This document shows positions 61,045 to 64,000 of a stretch of DNA of 64,000 nucleotides, piece after piece. The position numbers and the translations under genes are program-made. This DNA is from Mycolicibacterium sp. P1-18 (GTDB lineage Bacteria; Actinomycetota; Actinomycetes; Mycobacteriales; Mycobacteriaceae), in contig NZ_NPKR01000005.1 of assembly GCF_008329535.1 (NCBI RefSeq), positions 1 through 64,000 on the forward strand, written 5' to 3'. The notes under the pieces were generated by a model. The model was not told where the DNA came from and did not search any database. It saw only the letters and a program-made list of their open reading frames with translations. Each line of letters begins with the position of its first letter. The stretch's first letter is position 1.

Positions 61045-61812
61045 TCAGTGAACGGTGTAGCCGCCGTCGATGACGACGACCGAACCCGTCATGAACGACG
61101 AGGCGTCGGATGCCATGTAGACCACCGTCGGCGCGATCTCCTCGGGAAGCGCGTACCGCTTCATCGGCGCGTCCTCGATCCAGTGCTGACGGAATTCGGG
61201 CTTGTCGACCGGCGCCATCTCGGTCTTGACGTATCCGGGGGCGATCGCGTTGACCCGGATGCCATGGGGCGCCCACTCGGCGGCCAACGACTTGGTCAAC
61301 TGGTGTACCGCGGCCTTGGAGGCGTTGTACGAGGGCTGCCACTGCGGCCGGTTGACGATCAACGAGCTGATGGACCCCACGTTGAGGATGTTGCCGCCGC
61401 CGTGGTCCTTCATGTGCGCCGCCGCACGCTGACTGAGCCGCCACAGCGACCTGGTGTTCACGTCGAAGACCAGGTCCCACTCCTCGTCGGTGATCTCTAG
61501 CGCCGGCTTGTGGAGGGCGAGGCCGGCGTTGTTAAGCAGCAGGTCCAGCCCACCCAGCCGCTCGACCGCACCCCCGATCGCCGCGTCCGGGCCGTCCTGG
61601 GCGGTGATGTCGACCTCGAAGGCCTGCACGGTGAGCCCGTCCTCGGCCAACGCGGCGACGGCCGCGGCGTTGCGCTCGGCGTCACGCGAGACGAAGACGA
61701 CGTCCGCGCCGGCCTCGGCGAGCCCGCGCACGAACGCCAACCCCAGGCCGCGGTTGCCACCGGTGACGAGGGCTCGCTTGCCGGTCAGCGAGAACGCGTC
61801 GAGAACGGTCAT
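61045..61812 (-). CDS. Short-chain dehydrogenase (polyol/sugar type)
   Basis: A 255-residue classical SDR: NAD(P)-binding TGGNRGLG at 17-24, NNAG near 91, catalytic Ser in VGSISS near 146 and YNASK near 161-165. Relatives act on polyols or sugar acids. ATG 61812 is preferred over 61827 because GGAGAAG precedes it at the right spacing. It is the last gene of the ABC transporter operon, 26 bases after the second permease gene, so it probably oxidises or reduces the imported polyol or its product. Confidence 0.9.
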   Translation of the reverse strand: MTVLDAFSLTGKRALVTGGNRGLGLAFVRGLAEAGADVVFVSRDAERNAAAVAALAEDGLTVQAFEVDITAQDGPDAAIGGAVERLGGLDLLLNNAGLALHKPALEITDEEWDLVFDVNTRSLWRLSQRAAAHMKDHGGGNILNVGSISSLIVNRPQWQPSYNASKAAVHQLTKSLAAEWAPHGIRVNAIAPGYVKTEMAPVDKPEFRQHWIEDAPMKRYALPEEIAPTVVYMASDASSFMTGSVVVIDGGYTVH

Positions 61813-61838
61813 AGATTTCTTCTCCATTTCTTGGCGGG

Positions 61839-62921
61839 CTAGTCGCCGCCGCGGAACCGTCGGGTCGTCAACCCGTTGAGCAGCGCCGCCACGATGAGAA
61901 CCACACCGAGGGCGAGCAATTGGAACTGGGTGCCGGTGTTGCCCTCGAAGTAGAGGATGATGCCGGCGTTGAGCCACACGATCAGGAGCGTGGCGAGCAG
62001 CACGCCGGCCAGGCGCCCGACGCCGCCGGTGATCGCGACCCCGCCGAGCACGGCGATGGTGATCGCGGGCAGCGCCAGGCCGTTGCCGGCCGTACCGGAA
62101 TCGGGCCTCGCCGAGGCGAATTCGGCAGTGATGTAGACGGCGACCAGGCCGGACAGGACGCCGGCCGTCACGTAGGCGCGCATCCGGGTGCCGGGAACGT
62201 CGACCCCGGCCCAGCGGGCGGCGACGTCGTTGGTCCCGACCCCGTAGAGCCGGCGGCCAAAGGTACCGCGCCCCAACGCCAACCACAGCACCACCAGGAC
62301 GGGCACCAGGAACGTGAACACGCCGAGGGGTACGTCGGGGACGTAGTCGCCGATGATCGGCACGCTCACCGAACCGGTGAGGGTGTACAGGTCCTGGATC
62401 TGTGGACTGTTGATCGGCTTCTGGTCGTTGATCACCAGCGCGATGGACTTGTACGCGTAGTACGTCGCCAGCGTCGCGATCAGCGCGGGAAAGCCGATGC
62501 GCGCGACCAGGAATCCGTTGATCGCACCCAGCACGGCGCCGGTCACCACCGCCAGCAGCACGGCGGCCAGCAGCGGCCATCCCCACTTGCCGTAGGCGAA
62601 GCCGAAGATCATCCCGACCAGCGACACCATGGCACCGACCGACAGGTCGATCCCGCCGCGGCCCGACACGATCACGACCAGTTCGGCGAAGCCCAGCAGC
62701 GCCAACGGGACGGCGTCGATGAGGGTGGCCGACATGTAGTCGAAGTCGTAGTCGCCGGAGAGGTAGCCGCTGACGCTGAGGTAGGACAACCAGGCCACGA
62801 CGACGACGATCAGGACGGCGAGCAGCACGATGCGCTGGGTCAGGACCGCTTCGACGACGCGGTTCGCGAGCCGGCGCGGCGTGGGCTTGGCCCCGACCGG
62901 GGCGGGTGTCTCGACGCTCAT
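61839..62921 (-). CDS. Sugar ABC transporter permease (RbsC-like)
   Basis: A 360-residue membrane protein of the BPD_transp_2 family used by ribose-type importers. It has about ten helices, with GGIDLSVGAMVSLVGMIFG near 90 and GNGLALPAITIAVLGGVAITGG near 272 as the family signatures. It partners the other permease encoded upstream (four-base overlap) and the ATPase at the window edge. ATG 62921 follows GGAGAGA. It precedes the SDR gene. The sugar or polyol carried is unknown. Confidence 0.93.
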   Translation of the reverse strand: MSVETPAPVGAKPTPRRLANRVVEAVLTQRIVLLAVLIVVVVAWLSYLSVSGYLSGDYDFDYMSATLIDAVPLALLGFAELVVIVSGRGGIDLSVGAMVSLVGMIFGFAYGKWGWPLLAAVLLAVVTGAVLGAINGFLVARIGFPALIATLATYYAYKSIALVINDQKPINSPQIQDLYTLTGSVSVPIIGDYVPDVPLGVFTFLVPVLVVLWLALGRGTFGRRLYGVGTNDVAARWAGVDVPGTRMRAYVTAGVLSGLVAVYITAEFASARPDSGTAGNGLALPAITIAVLGGVAITGGVGRLAGVLLATLLIVWLNAGIILYFEGNTGTQFQLLALGVVLIVAALLNGLTTRRFRGGD

Positions 62922-63928
62922 GGGTCTCTCCTGGCACGTCGGCGGACGAGATCGGTTCCCACCGCGACGACGATGAAGATCCCGACGAACAGGTCGGACA
63001 GCTGAGACGGCCAACCCAGCTGCGTGACACCGGACTTCACGGTCTGAACCAGAAGCGCACCCAGTACCGTGCCGAGCACCGAACCGCGGCCGCCCATGAT
63101 GGACGTTCCGCCGATGACGACGGCGGCGATCACGGCGAGCTCTTGACCCGACCCCACCGACTGGTCGAGGTTGGAGGTGCCCTTCGCCAGCGTGAAGATC
63201 GACGCCAGCCCCACCAGCAGGCCGGTGATCACGTAGGCGATCAGGATGCGCCGCTGCACCCTGATTCCCGCGAGCCGGGCGGCGACCGGGTCGCCACCCA
63301 CGCCGAAGAAGTGCCGCCCGCCGGGGGTGTGCCGCAGGTACCACCAGGCGACGGCCGCCAGGACGACGGTGATGGCGAAACTGTGCGGCACGGCGAGGGT
63401 TCGGCCGTCGACCCCGCGCCCGAACCAGGACAGCGTGTTGGGCATGCCCGAGATGGGTTGCGAGTTGAAGATCTGCAGCCCGACGAAGAGGAACAGATTC
63501 GCGGTGCCGAAGGTGATGATGATGGCGTGGACGCGGCCGTAGGCGATCAGCACGCCGTTGACCAGGCCCAGGACCGCGCCGGTGCCGATCGCCACGACCA
63601 GGCACCACCACACGGGTAACGCGTTGTCACGCATCAGCTTTCCGGTGATCACCGAGCAGACCATGATCGCGCCGCCGACCGAGACGTCGATGCCACCGGT
63701 GATGATGATGAACGTCATGCCGATGCCGATCAGCGCCACCGGCGCCATCTCGACGAGGAGCGGGACGATCGAGCCCGCGCTGAGGAACGCGGGCGTCGCG
63801 AAGGCCAGGGCGATCCAGAGCACGACGATGACGGCGACCAAGGCGATCTCGGCGGGGGTCACCGGTGGGGGCAGCACCCGCCCACGGGTCTTGACGGCTG
63901 CGACGGCCGGGTCGGTGGAGGTGGTCAC
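62918..63928 (-). CDS. Sugar ABC transporter permease (RbsC-like)
   Basis: A 336-residue permease of the same family as the neighbour, with GGIDVSVGGAIMVCSVITG near 78 and ELAVIAAVVIGGTSIMGGRG near 256. Two separate permeases suggest a heterodimeric channel. Its ATG overlaps by four bases the stop of the ATP-binding protein upstream and its stop overlaps the next permease start (ATGA), so the three genes are translated in series. Confidence 0.93.
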   Translation of the reverse strand: MTTSTDPAVAAVKTRGRVLPPPVTPAEIALVAVIVVLWIALAFATPAFLSAGSIVPLLVEMAPVALIGIGMTFIIITGGIDVSVGGAIMVCSVITGKLMRDNALPVWWCLVVAIGTGAVLGLVNGVLIAYGRVHAIIITFGTANLFLFVGLQIFNSQPISGMPNTLSWFGRGVDGRTLAVPHSFAITVVLAAVAWWYLRHTPGGRHFFGVGGDPVAARLAGIRVQRRILIAYVITGLLVGLASIFTLAKGTSNLDQSVGSGQELAVIAAVVIGGTSIMGGRGSVLGTVLGALLVQTVKSGVTQLGWPSQLSDLFVGIFIVVAVGTDLVRRRARRDP

Positions 63929-64000
63929 GCGGTGGCCGTCCCTTCGCGGTCGCCTGCGGCTGCGGCAAGGACGTCGACCTGCTTGGCGTCCGGGCCGAAC
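63925..64000 (-). CDS. C-terminal end of an upstream operon gene, probably the sugar ABC ATPase, partial
   Basis: The last 24 residues of a frame that runs off the right edge (FGPDAKQVDVLAAAAGDREG and four more, ending at TGA 63925-63927). The stop overlaps the permease start by four bases. No ATPase motif is visible in this short tail; the call rests on operon order, since RbsA-type ATPases normally precede RbsC-type permeases. It could instead be another gene of the operon. Confidence 0.5.
   Translation of the reverse strand, partial: FGPDAKQVDVLAAAAGDREGTATA

Overview
The window is about 69% G+C, almost fully coding, and looks like the chromosome of a fast-growing mycobacterium (Mycolicibacterium type). 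The case rests on a glycine-rich PGRS-like protein end, a PknG/GlnH/GlnX-type signalling operon, a PrrB-like histidine kinase, paired CrcB proteins beside pgm, DUF4193, DUF5313 and DUF1206 proteins, frequent GTG starts and dense overlapping operons. The assignment is by protein resemblance only; no 16S or other marker gene is present.

Layout. 1-7.3 kb is accessory DNA: the end of a glycine-rich protein, a non-coding stretch with TGTCTCA repeats, a MobF relaxase-helicase, an excisionase plus tyrosine integrase, and a VapB45/VapC45-like toxin-antitoxin pair. It stops at the 3' end of a tRNA-Ala(GGC) gene and reads as the right part of an integrative mobilizable element whose left end is outside the window. 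7.4-25 kb is ordinary chromosome: an MFS exporter and phosphoglucomutase, two CrcB fluoride channel subunits, a GH25-like protein, a lipoprotein, a GH13 enzyme, a cNMP/CBS/DUF294 protein with a DnaQ-type exonuclease, an ECF sigma factor coupled to ogt, a LysR/reductase pair, DUF4193, DUF2252 and a carboxylesterase. 24.5-26.4 kb is a divergent flavin monooxygenase/TetR pair with two palindromic operators between them.

26.4-36.4 kb is the most notable region: eight minus-strand genes, most joined by 1-4 base overlaps. In transcription order they are a GlnX-like membrane protein, a GlnH-like lipoprotein, a coiled-coil protein, a PknG-like kinase, a PP2C phosphatase, a VWA protein, an FHA protein and an orphan PrrB-like histidine kinase. 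The kinase, phosphatase and FHA protein all begin with cysteine-rich zinc ribbons. I infer one phosphosignalling device: an external ligand sensor feeding a kinase/phosphatase/VWA triad with an FHA reader.

36.5-40.6 kb encodes N-acetylglucosamine uptake and use: crr-nagB-nagA facing a divergent nagE. 40.6-52 kb carries an MFS/LysR pair, a LOG-family protein, a DUF302 protein, a secreted esterase, an LLM flavin monooxygenase operon, an APC permease, a spore-photoproduct-lyase-like radical SAM protein, small membrane proteins and an OhrR-like MarR regulator. 52-58.7 kb holds an ECF sigma factor, a nitroreductase, a large AAA/LuxR regulator, an NAD(P)-binding protein, a phosphotransferase with two altered active-site residues and two small proteins. 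58.8-64 kb holds a secreted phosphodiesterase with a long disordered region and the end of a sugar/polyol ABC operon (ATPase end, two RbsC-type permeases, an SDR dehydrogenase).
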